A stretch of 64,000 bases of DNA from Blepharisma stoltei (lineage: Eukaryota > Ciliophora > Heterotrichea > Heterotrichida > Blepharismidae): NCBI GenBank assembly GCA_914767885.1, contig CAJZBQ010000024.1, positions 248,001 to 312,000 on the forward strand, read 5' to 3'. Below are positions 33,101 through 43,064 of this stretch, piece by piece (the stretch's first letter is position 1; every line of letters starts with the position of its first letter). Below the pieces are notes generated by a model that was not told the DNA's origin, ran no database searches, and saw nothing but the letters and a program-made list of their open reading frames with translations. The position numbers were made by a program, and so were the translations under genes.

Positions 33101-34660
33101 TCCTATAAAGTTCAACCAAACTGTTACCCAAACCACAATAGATTTTTGCTTAACTGTGATTGCTTTACAATTAAGAATTGATTCGAGCAGACTTGGAATA
33201 AGAGCAGATTATTCAGGCAGCACTGGAACCCCAGCATCTGATAATAACTATACAAGTGGGAACTATACGACCTCATCAGGGATTTCTACAAGGCTCCTTG
33301 CAGATCCTGTGACAAGCCTCGATGTTTTGATATACCCAGACCCTTATAGTACCAGCACAACTTCTCCTCTGGATTATGCAAATATGGTGCAGGACAAAAA
33401 ATCATCGATCCAGGCCAGTATTCAAGAGTTCGACACTAGCCTTTTTATATCTGGGAAAGAAATTTATGGAATAAAGCCTGTTTTTATGACAAATCCGAAG
33501 TTCGGGTCAGCTGTGTCAGGAGTCTTGAAGGTTTTAGATATTTCTTTATATGAAAAAGGGATTGTGTTTGTATGTGTGACTGACTCCCCCCCCCCTTTAA
33601 ATTGGAACAAAATATAGGTAAAATTTCCACTTTTTTGGTAAATTAACCCCCCTTTAAATTGGAACAAAATTTAATTTTATAATAAAAAATTATATATAAT
33701 TTTTATCTAAAAAGTTTTGATATAAGTTCAATGTTTCTTCTTAACTAAAATTAAAAATTTATTTATATCTTGCTCTTTTTTAAAGAAAAAAGTATAAAGA
33801 GCATCTTATTTATATAAATTTATTATCCTTAATTGTTAAATTTTAAAAAAAAATTAATTTTTTTTTTTTTTAAAAAATTTTCAAAAAAACATTTTTGTTT
33901 TTTTTTGATAAAATGATATTTTTTATTTGGATAGTTTTGATATAAATTCAATCGGAATTCTTTATAAAATTTCAAAATTTACTTATTTCTTGCTTTATTT
34001 TAAAGAATAGAGTATAAATAACATCTTATTTAAACAAAATTAGCACTTTGATCGATAAATTTTCCAAAATTTTTTTTTTTTATTTTTTTTATCAATAAAA
34101 ATAAAAATTTTTGTGTAAATAATTTTGATACCAATTAATAGTGGCGTATTAACTAATAATGAAAATTTAGTTATATCTTGCTTTTTTTTGAAGGATAAAG
34201 AGTAAATAGCATTTTATTAAACAAATTTATTGATCTAATTCGATAAGTTTTTGAAATTTTTTTTTTTAAATTTTTATATTTTTTACAAAAAATTTTATAT
34301 TGATATTTTTTTTTAAAAAACAAATTAACCCGGGGGAGTGAGTATAATTCAAGCGAAACTATACCTGATCCAATTCCATGGCAAGTTGTGAATGGACTAA
34401 ATTCGACGAATTATCCATGCGAATTTGCTGCGAATTTAACTGTTGAAGATGTCCCTGAACAGGTAAGCTTTAGTGGGCTGCAGAAAGATAAGACTTACAA
34501 AATTTATTTGTCGGGGCAAAATACTGTGCAGGAGTATCCAGACTTGATGGATGTAGTCAAAATTATTCCGTTTACTACAAATGGGATGTCTACTCAAACA
34601 ACATCATCAGGATTTTTGATTGGTATTGAAGTTGCTGGGCTTATCTTATTAATAAATTAA
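27128..34660 (+). CDS. Giant secreted/surface protein, ~2,060 aa
   Basis: Signal peptide MILIFLSLFFLCFGGVIYP, then a long chain of ~130-residue beta-rich modules with recurring phrases (ILTITFPYPYP, ILLTFVSGF, FQFNFPTGFSF, IIITFPSTEF, IVDFPSVFA; VTIYGVKNPS, VIGIENPDS) and many Cys and Asn-X-Ser/Thr sites. The C-terminus is a short hydrophobic stretch (GFLIGIEVAGLILLIN), either a membrane anchor or a GPI-addition signal. Many TGA codons read W. Three inserts interrupt it: a TA palindrome (31908-32070), a composite MITE (~32453-32880) and a family-A MITE (33581-34341). The frame is kept for the first and third exactly. Module type is not matched to a named family. A surface coat or adhesion role is inferred. 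Confidence 0.82.
31908..32070. repeat. TA-bounded palindromic IES, 161 bp
   Basis: Starts TATTTGCCTATTTTTGAACT and ends with its complement. Arms ~75 bp, nearly perfect. Removal gives QMVSLAIVALGKIGIMPTGS in frame. Confidence 0.88.
32453..32880. mobile_element. Decayed family-B MITE with nested palindrome
   Basis: Left CTTTCCCTACGTGAAATACA is a degraded family-B end, right end is AGAGTAA. Nested at ~32645-32800 is a palindrome with arms TTGCCTAAATTACTTATCTA and complement. Removing ~425 nt links KAGAL to SNAGDLHDTPVFG, with the left limit approximate. Confidence 0.65.
33581..34341. mobile_element. Family-A MITE with TGA duplication
   Basis: TGA at 33581-33583 and 34339-34341. Left two-copy module is intact, right end shortened (CCCGGGGGAG). 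Removal of 758 nt gives VFVCVTEYNSSETIPDP in frame. Interior nearly identical to the copy at 36 kb. Confidence 0.9.
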
Positions 34661-35460
34661 AGGTTTTAGTTATTCATGATAATTGCATTTAATTTTTACT
34701 AATTAATACTTTTAGAATTTAAATTTTCATATTTCTGGTATATATCTTGAGCCTCAATTTGGTTTGGGATATACCAATGCCTTTAACATCAAACAGAGTT
34801 GGCTTTACGAATATTTTTTAGTTAAAACAACCCCAGATGGTAAATCTCTAGCAACAAATGGATACAATTTGTGGATTTAGCTTTATCAATGAATGCTAGT
34901 AAAACTAACTCCCTGTTGACGTCAGAAACCATCGATATAGCCCGATCAAAAAGGAGACTCAGACAATACTGATCATTTTAATTTAAAGCATTATTTGTTT
35001 TTATAATAAATTAGACAAGTCTAAATGATGAAATTATCATTATTCTGTATCATAATTTCCTTTATTTTTCCACTTCTCGTTAATGTCAATCAAAATTTAC
35101 GATTTCTAATTTTCTACAGCTTTGCTGTTTGGAAATTTAAATATTTTCATTAAGCCATAATGAGTTGAAGTTCTGATAAAAATTAAATTAATTATTATCA
35201 ATATATCATTTAAAACACACATGATTTATCGTAGGGGTGAAATTTGCTGACTGCTCCACTTGGCTAGTGAACAAATTAATGCAGGACTTTTGGGAGAGTC
35301 AAGAAATTTTTTAATATAATTTTTTTACAAATAATTGATATGTAATAAATGGTGATTATGGAAAAATCTCTAGCCAATATTATAGGCTGTTTGCATTCAA
35401 ACATAATTTTTTATGAATTAAATCAGACATTTTATTTAAATATTTACAAATCTAGGCTAT
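34661..35460. other. Intergenic, nothing recognised
   Basis: AT-rich 800 bp between the giant protein and the kinase 3' end. Around 35235-35300 a GC-richer patch (GGGGTGAAATTTGCTGACTG) may be a relic of an element. No gene or clear repeat. Confidence 0.4.
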
Positions 35461-38294
35461 TTAAAATCAAAATTGTTTTATTAAAAATTTACAAATAAAA
35501 ATGAAATATCCTCATGGGTCAGCAAGTTTTTGCATATGAGTCAAGGGGAAGTGAGTGATCTCTTCACAAACTGCGACTTTTCTAGGATCAAAAGCAAAGC
35601 CTTCAAACAGATCTTGTAAAGATGAATTAAAAGTTTTGCTATCTACGTCGTCATTTCAATCAATTTGAGCCCATCTGTCAAAGTTGTCTTCTTTTTTTCT
35701 TGGTTTGAAAGGAGCTGGTAATTTTTTGGAAAATAAATCTTTTCAGTTGCAGTCTCGGAGCCATTGATGATTTTTTACTTCTTGTGGACCATTAAAGCCT
35801 AGACGTTCTTCTGGCTTTCTTTGGAGAAGCTTATTTATGAAATCTGCTGCTTCTAAAGACCAACCTTCTGGTATATCTTTTCTCTTTATTTGAGCTTGAT
35901 GGCTTAGAACCATATTCAATTTAGCATACACTAAACCAACCTTCCGTTAGCGATCAAAGCCATTGGAAAAATATCAACCTTTTAATCAAGCAAAAATATT
36001 TTCACTCCCCCCCCTTTAAATTGGAACAAAATATAGGTAAAATTTCCACTTTTTTGGTAAATTAACCCCCTTTAAAATGGAACAAAATTTAATTTTATAA
36101 TAAAAAATTATATATAATTTTTATCTAAAAAGTTTTGATATAAGTTCAATGTTTCTTCTTAACTAAAATTAAAAATTTATTTATATCTTGCTCTTTTTTA
36201 AAGAAAAAAGTATAAAGAGCATCTTATTAAATAAATTTATTATCCTTAATTGTTAAATTTTAAAAAAAAAATTAATTTTTTTTTTTAAAAATTTTCAAAA
36301 AAATTTTTGTTTTTTTTGATAAAATGATATTTTTTATTTGGATAGTTTTGATATAAATTCAATCGGAATTCTTTATAAAATTTCAAAATTTACTTATTTC
36401 TTGCTTTATTTTAAAGAATAGAGTATAAATAACATCTTATTTAAACAAAAATTAGCACTTTGATCGATAAATTTTCCAAAATTTTTTTTTTTTATTTTTT
36501 TTATCAATAAAAATAAAAATTTTTGTGTAAATAATTTTGATACCAATTAATAGTGGCGTATTAACTAATAATGAAAATTTAGTTATATCTTGCTTTTTTT
36601 TAAAGGATAAAGAGTAAATAGCATTTTATTAAACAAATTTATTGATCTAATTCGATAAGTTTTTGAAATTTTTTTTTATAAAAAATTTTATAATGATTTT
36701 TTTTTTAAAAAAATTTTCTTAACCCCCCCCCCTTTATATTGGAACTAAATTTTTAGTTCCAATTTAAAGGGGGGGGAGTCAGAATTATTTCTGTATAAAT
36801 AATAATTATTATAAAGAAACTAAAGCTAATCCTATTAAATTTTAAATGGTTTGCACTCTTATTATAAATTAAATTAATTTTTCCTTTTCCACATTTGCTA
36901 ATTAAGAACCTTTTTTAATTTCGAAAAAAATTAAGAAATTAAAAATACACCCACTATAGAAAGAGGAGTAAGATCTTTAAATATTATTGGCTATTGAGGA
37001 TAAATAAAATTAAATGCGCTTTCATTATTATTAATAATCAATAGTCTATCTCACATATAAAGTAGGCATCACTAAAAATTACTCTAAGCATTGCCATTAT
37101 TTCAAAAATCAATGTTTCCAATCAAAATCTATAAGAATATCTTTTAATTCTCTCCTATTTCGTCCCCAATAAGGTCTGTATCCCATCATAAACTCATAAG
37201 CAATCACTCCTAAAGCAAAAAAATCTACCCCAGGCCCATGCATTTTTTTACACATAACTTCTGGCGCCATATATCCCGGTGTTCCTGACGATTCCTTTTC
37301 CAGCCCAGGGCTAATTATTTTTGCAATACCGAAATCTGTTATCCTAATGTACCCTTTTGAATCAAGCACTAAATTTTCTGGCTTAATGTCCCTGTGTATA
37401 ATCCCATGCAAATGAATGTACTCTAGCCCAGTTACTATGCATGCCACAAAAAATTTGGTTTGTGCCTCAGTGAACTTTTCAGTTCTCATTAAATGATACC
37501 TTAAGTCTCCACCTGATACATAGTCCATTGCTAGGTACAAGTTGTTGGTGTCTTGCCAAGCATATTCCATATTAACGATAAAAGGGTGCTTTATGATAGA
37601 AAGGAATATACATCAAAATGGCGACGAAGTGCCACCTCGACCCTATTTCCTCAAAGCCTAAGGCAACGGCCCAGTGGTGGGGATTTAGGTGGAAAGGTTT
37701 CGGAAAGCCTGTATGTATGTAGGTTAAGTTTTTACTTAGGCCTTATGTAGCAAATCCATGGGACTCAGGATTTTACCTCCAGAACAACCATTGGAAAAGG
37801 ACAAGATCGGCGACAGTCGCTAGTAGATGCTAAATCCCTCTAAAATAACTCAAGAGATGGCATTTGTCAAACGAGAAACTGGGAGTTTTAATCCAGGTGG
37901 TCAGCTCTTAAGCTCAAGAAGCCATGGAAGTCAAGACTGGTCAGTGCGAATCCCTTGTTTACGGCTGCAAGGAGGTATCTGCCGGGGCTTTTCGGAAGCG
38001 ATGAGCGTGCAGGGGTGGAAATCCCTGGCCCTGCTAGGCAAACAGCTAATTCTAATTCTAATGATAGAAAGGGAGTTTTCTTTCATTTAGCACTGAGTGG
38101 ACGCTTTTCTTGTTTATAATCCTAGATTTCATCATTTCTTTGATTGCATAGATTTGCCTTGTGTTTTTTAACTCTCCTTTCCAGACCCTTCCAAATCCAC
38201 CCTTTCCAACGATATAAAGGAAAGTAAAATCAGTCACTTTCACTTTTCTTGAGGTATTTTCTCCATTGAGATTTGCATTGAAGTTGTTGCCCAT
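35461..38294 (-). CDS. AGC-type Ser/Thr protein kinase, myristoylated
   Basis: About 379 aa after two removals. Starts MGNNFNANLN (Gly2, possible N-myristoylation). Kinase subdomains are clear: GKGGFGRVWKG (P-loop), YAIKEMMKS (Lys), HRDIKPENLVLD (catalytic loop), TDFGIAK (DFG), SGTPGYMAPEVM (P+1/APE) and GVDFFALGVIAYEFMMGYRP. The C-lobe GWSLEAADFINKLLQRKPEE with RLGFNGPQEVKNHQWL and a basic C-tail (KLPAPFKPRKKED) is typical of ciliate AGC/YANK-like kinases. A 1.2-kb TA-bounded IES restores ELKDILISHQAQIKRK. A SINE splits VLNERKL from LSIIKHPFIV; collapsing its duplication leaves one extra C, so that joint is off by 1 nt. Confidence 0.85.
35905..37131. other. 1.2-kb TA-bounded IES in kinase, hosting a MITE
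   Basis: TA at 35905-35906 and 37130-37131. Removal of 1,225 nt joins RRELKDIL-ISHQAQIKRK in frame. The family-A MITE at 36002-36781 lies inside. The rest is AT-rich. Confidence 0.8.
36002..36781. mobile_element. Family-A MITE with TCA duplication, nested
   Basis: TCA at both ends. Full module order: two direct copies of CCCCTTTAAATTGGAACAAA at left, palindromic pair at right (TTTATATTGGAACTAAATTT / AATTTAAAGGGGGGGGAG). ~777 bp. Confidence 0.92.
37605..38060 (+). mobile_element. SINE-like insert in kinase, 456 bp
   Basis: Head ATACATCAAAATGGCGACGA, tail ATTCTA repeats. Perfect 12-bp duplication ATGATAGAAAGG (37593-37604, 38061-38072). Inserted in the kinase N-lobe between VLNERK and IIKHPF. 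Confidence 0.92.
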
Positions 38295-39149
38295 TAGTTT
38301 AGTTCCTCAAAGAGTAAATTTTATAAAATGTTTATAATTTTAATGGCTTCAAAAATAATGTCAGAACAATTTTGGATAAAATTGAAATTCAACAGAAATT
38401 GAACATAAAAATTAAATTGAGCATTAATTTGAAAAGAGAAGGCAATGTGACGTACGGAGAAAGAATGAAGACAGATTTCAATAGAGCCTGACTATTTTGT
38501 GAAAGAATGCTTACAGATAAAATTTTATAAAAATTGTAAGATGGATTCTTATTGAAGGATTCAAAGCACAGATAAAATCTGTTATGAAAGAATTTGCAGA
38601 TGGATTCGAGGAGGCAGCTTTTCCATATTTTAAATACGATGTTTATAAGATGAACTTTTTGATTGCTTTAAAAAGTATTTGATATGAAGTATTTAAGCTT
38701 GCGCATATAAATGATTAGTTTTAGCTACAAACGAGAAGCTGGGGAATATATTATTTGTTTGTTCAAAAATAACTTAAAATTATGAAAATTTATTATTTGA
38801 TCGTTGATTGATCGATAATTTCTTAATTTCTACTAGATGTGTTTTTTTTTTTAATCTAGAATGCTATAAATCTATATTTTCACAGAATCTAATTCAAAAT
38901 TTATAATTTCTGTTGCCATTTACTTTTTTGAGTCTGATTAAATTCACATCGGTAAACTTTTTTTAATTTTATTAATAACTCAATTTACAATAACATATAT
39001 TTTAATAATTATAAATAATACCTTATTGAAATATTAAAATCATTTATTTCAAAAGATTAAGTAGTTTTAAAATTAAAAAATTTAGTTTTATCAAAACAAT
39101 TATTATATTCAATTATACCGAAAATTAATATTAAGATAATTAAAATTAG
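38295..39149. other. Intergenic, nothing recognised
   Basis: 855 bp, very AT-rich, no coding-like frame or clear repeat. It holds the 5' flank of the kinase and the 3' flank of the next minus-strand gene. Confidence 0.4.
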
Positions 39150-40585
39150 TTAAGGTGATAGAAAAGGATGAGAAAAGCTATGAGGTTTTTGTGGAGAAGT
39201 AGGAACTGTTGGTGAAGAATTAACTAAATATGCAGTCAAAGGATTTCTAAGAAAATCATCTGCAATTTTTAATGTACTTGATTCTTCAAATGTGTTTTTT
39301 CGCTGCTCGCTTTTTCCTCTAGCCATATATTTCGAGTATTTTTGAAGCTGCTCAAGTGAGCATGTGTTAGGCTCCTTAACTTCTTGTGTAAAACTTAATG
39401 ATAAGGTTGAGTCATTTCTTATGTGTTTTGATGTTTCCTGAAGTTCTGGTTTTTTGTTTTTATTTTCTATTGGTTTTTGTCTATCTTACTTAATGATTTA
39501 GTTTTTAATGTGCCAGGTTCTCCAGCAGAATGATTTAGACATTCTTTGGCCCAATCCAAAGTAATTTCAATGCCGCCAAGTACCGGCTTCACCAAATAGC
39601 TAGGCATATTAAATCCCAACTACTTCATTAGTTGGCCAGAAACCTCACACAGGATGTACAGCCTTGCTCTATGCTTGGCTCCTGCACGTGCTCTGCCTAA
39701 GAGTCTATCTCCTTGGGCTATTCTGCCTTACCTACGCGAAAAGTATATTTGAAATTGTTCATAAAGGCACACCAGATAAACTGAACCTTATAGTGATAAA
39801 ATCGCGAGGTGGAAGAATTTTTATAAAAAAGTCATGGCCTGCACAGTCATTTTATTATTATATGGTTTTTGTCTTTCAGTATGTGATCCTTTAAGCTCAC
39901 TTTTATAATTATATAGCGCAACATCTTTTCTTACTTCATTTTTGATTTTACTTTTAACTTGTTGCAAATATCGTGGGACTTTATTTGATTTTTTATAATC
40001 AAAATCACTTAACTTGACAGGAGGTGGCCTATGGTGAAATAACTTTGAATTTCTATTATTGGATAAGCCTTTAGCTGAGTGAGAAGCCGCCATTTCATGT
40101 GTAGGGCTTTGAAAAAATTCCAGGTCTTCAGATGTTTCAAAATATTCACTGGAATATTTTAATTCACGATGCCTGTTAGCTAGAATTTTATCGGTTCCTA
40201 TTTGGGGGTTAGTTTCATATCTGTCTTCAAAAACTGGATTTTTTGACGACTTTTTAATTGTTTTAATTCCTGATATTTTAATCAAAGTTTCATAGTTAAG
40301 ATTTGATTTAAATCTGACTATGGTAGTAAGCCTTGTCTAGTCTGAGCAGCCTTCGCGATGTCGTGAAACACGAACTAATTCACAACCGGAAATCGTTAGG
40401 CAAAAAGGTAGTTACAGTGAGTTTTTTCTCAAAGTTTAATTAAGATTAGCATTTGATTTAAATCTTTTATGAATCCTTTTAATTCCATATACACAAGCAG
40501 CTTCAATGCACTCTTTTCAGTAAGGTTTTGGATAGAAGTCTAAAAAATTTGCAATGTCTGGGTTTTCATATAATACTTCTATCAT
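39150..40585 (-). CDS. Unknown basic protein split by two SINEs
   Basis: 297 aa after both removals, starting MIEVLYENPDIANFLDFYPK and ending SHPFLSP. The N-terminal ~45 residues (PYWKECIEAACVYGIKRIHK) form a likely helical domain. The rest is polar, Ser/Lys-rich with SP/TP sites (SSPTVPTSPQKPH). TGA encodes the W of PYWKEC. No family assigned. Both SINE joints are exactly in frame (HKRFKSNLNYETLIK and TERQKPIENKNKKPE), which is the strongest evidence that this is one gene. Confidence 0.75.
39483..39863 (-). mobile_element. SINE-like insert, 381 bp
   Basis: 11-bp duplication GGTTTTTGTCT (39472-39482, 39864-39874). Minus-strand head AATAATAAAATGACTGTGCA, TAAG-type tail. Removal restores the frame. 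Confidence 0.85.
40316..40450 (+). mobile_element. Short SINE-like insert, 135 bp
   Basis: 15-bp duplication ATTTGATTTAAATCT (40301-40315, 40451-40465). GC-richer core (GCAGCCTTCGCGATGTCGTG), TTAAGATTA tail. The smallest copy; removal restores the frame. Confidence 0.85.
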
Positions 40586-40989
40586 TTTTATATTTATGCT
40601 TAATATGTGCGCTTTAATTTCTTTATTTATTATTGTTAGCGGGATAAGCAGCTTTGAGTTTAGTTTTAATTTTTACATTTATTTGAATATGACTAACTAT
40701 GTTATACAAAATTCTAAATACATATCATTTCTGTGATATTTTTAAACGTATCCACTTATAACACTATAATACTTTTGCAGCTATATAATATAGCAATTTT
40801 ACTGAAATTTTGTTTTAAATCAATTTTATAATTAGTATTGCACTAAATCTTAACTCGCTGAGTGATAAAATTACTAAAAATCATTTTTAGCCCGTGAACG
40901 AACAAAAAATTTTTTGACCTGATTTCTCGTTTGGCTGCATTATAATCTGATGATATTCAAACTGATTTTATTCAAGAGTTTCTGATACT

Positions 40990-41815
40990 AAATTTTATAT
41001 AGCTAACGCTCCTTAATAGATTTCTATATAGGTGATTTGATATAGATAATTGAACTGTTTTGCCATTCATTGCTAAATAAGTAATCTAGATAGCCCTGAT
41101 CAGTGAGGATTATGGTAAAGTAATTTAAATTTTAACTAAAACTAAGTTAAAATTGATTGAACGCTTAAAAAAGTAAATTATTTAGAAGTGCATAACAGTG
41201 CCTTTATCATCGTTTCGAAACTTGATAAAATAATATTTTACTATTTATTACCTCATGAGCAACAAAGATTTTGTTGTGTTTGTTCCATTTTTTACATCAG
41301 TCGCAAACCAAATAAAAAAATTGATAGGAGAGCTTTAGGCTAAATCCTACGAATATATCTCTTTTAATAAGATCCATAAATTAAATCGCAGTTAATGCAA
41401 ATTCTTATTTGACATAAGATTATTATCTCAATGGTTATCTTTATTTGTTTTTAAATGGTTAAAAACAGTTTTTTATAGAAGTTCTTTATGAAATTTGAAT
41501 TATAAAGATAATTTGCAAGTACCTAAATAGTCCTTACACTTTTGATTTTTATTTCTTGTCTCAAGTTTGCGTAAACCTTGATAAAGGCATTGTTATGCAC
41601 TTCTAATTAAATTTATTTCTTTAAGAGATCCATCAGTTTTAACTTAGTTTTAGTTAAATTTAAACTGCTTTACTATAATCATCACTGATCAGGGTTATCT
41701 AGATCAGTTATTTAACAATTAATGACAAAGCAATTCAATTATTATCTTAAATTGCCTCTATAGAAATCTATTAAGTTGCGTTAACTTTATATATAAACAG
41801 CATTAATTTTAATAT
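40990..41815. repeat. Large decayed foldback element, ~820 bp
   Basis: Arms of ~240 bp (40.99-41.23 and 41.57-41.81 kb) are inverted copies with ~80-85% identity by eye, e.g. CTTAATAGATTTCTATATAG versus the complement of CTATAGAAATCTATTAAG, and CCCTGATCAGTGA versus TCACTGATCAGGG. TA-rich flanks. No coding frame inside. It fills most of the 40586-41925 gap. Confidence 0.75.
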
Positions 41816-41925
41816 TACAAAATATTTTGAAAATTAAAACTAATGGATATTATATTGAAAAAGAAGAAGAATAAGAAAAGAGGCAGGTGGCTCCAAGAAA
41901 AGAGTAAAATTAATAAGAATATAAT

Positions 41926-41997
41926 ATGGAAGAAAATTATAAGTTCTGCCCATATCATGGAAAGCCATTGACTGAAGATGGAAAAATGTACACTTAA
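41926..41997 (+). CDS. Possible 23-aa ORF or lost gene start
   Basis: MEENYKFCPYHGKPLTEDGK then MYT and TAA. The Cys/His spacing suggests a zinc-binding fragment. It could be the first exon of a gene whose continuation I cannot find, or chance. Confidence 0.25.
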   Translation: MEENYKFCPYHGKPLTEDGKMYT

Positions 41998-42161
41998 TTA
42001 CAATGAATAAAAAATTTATAATCGATCGCCATTAATCTATTTTATATATTAAAATAGGGTAGCAGTTGTCAGTAACTTACTAATTAATTAAATTATGGCC
42101 ATTAGACTTTAAAGTCTGGCCTTTTCGGTTGCCAGTAGGTATGTTTCTATTCATTATAATT

Positions 42162-43046
42162 ATGTGTATAAATTGTGGAACTTTCATTAAAAAACCCAAA
42201 TGAAAGAAAAATCTATATGAAAAGCAGCCATTTGAAGATTCTTTTGTTGATGAAAGCTTTTTAGCAAGCTTAATTACACAAGGAGAAGGTAAAAAGTACG
42301 AGTTTTGAAATTTAGTTGAAAATACAACAGAAATTACACATGCTATAAATGCAATGGTTCTATTTTTTGGGTTTTTCGGATTGGCATATTCAAAAGCACT
42401 CTCAGAAGAAGTTCTATTAGGATTTGAATATTTATTTCTATTTTGTGGGTATGCTACTTATACCTACTTAACTCAAAATTTTTCTCTTAAGCCTGCAAAG
42501 ACAGGGCTTTTGCTTTTGGGAACCTTATTTACTTTGTGCCCTGTATTAGAAACTATTAATAAAAATTATGCAGATGACACAATTTTTTTAATGACTTTTA
42601 TATTTTCGTTATTTCACTTGATTTTTTATGATTATGGGTTTATATCAACTTATTTTACAGGAGAAGCGTCAACTGTGCCAGGTGTAACTTCAATGAATTG
42701 TGCTTTGATTTCTACTCTGCTTCTAAGCTCAAGATTATCTTCACTTAATTATGTATTTTTTATGCTTTCGCTTGCTTTCATTATTTTTGGATTTTTGCCT
42801 TATTTGAGGTGCGCAATTAAACTTAAATCAGAAACTGCATATAGAAGGCTCGGATTTTTTTTGACGTTTTTGAATGCAATTTTAATGATGAGGTTTTCAT
42901 GGCTGCTGAGCGTTTTAGTGTTAGGTTCTTTTTATTTTATTAGGTATATAGGGCCAATGTGACTTATTTCAGTCTATCATTATAAGAATGAAGTTAAAGG
43001 ACCTTGGGATTTGCCAAATATTAAGTCAAGTAATAAAGATGATTAA
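42162..43046 (+). CDS. PIGC: PIG-C / GPI2, GPI GlcNAc-transferase subunit
   Basis: 294 aa, close to human PIG-C length. Subunit of the ER enzyme that transfers GlcNAc to phosphatidylinositol, the first step of GPI-anchor synthesis. Hallmarks: WKKNLYEKQPFEDSFVDESF (family WKKxLYExQPFPDNYVD), PVLETINKNYADDTIFLMTF, HLIFYDYGF, LISTLLLSSRLSS and the terminal NEVKGPWDLPNIK. About eight hydrophobic segments. TGA reads W at three points including the first W of WKKN. No IES. Surface proteins such as those at 27 and 54 kb could be clients, which is only inference. Confidence 0.92.
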
Positions 43047-43064
43047 ATAATTAATATCATTAAT

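Noticed and set aside
37553-38090. Plus-strand ORFs antisense to the kinase
   Set aside because: Located in the SINE insertion and antisense to conserved kinase sequence.
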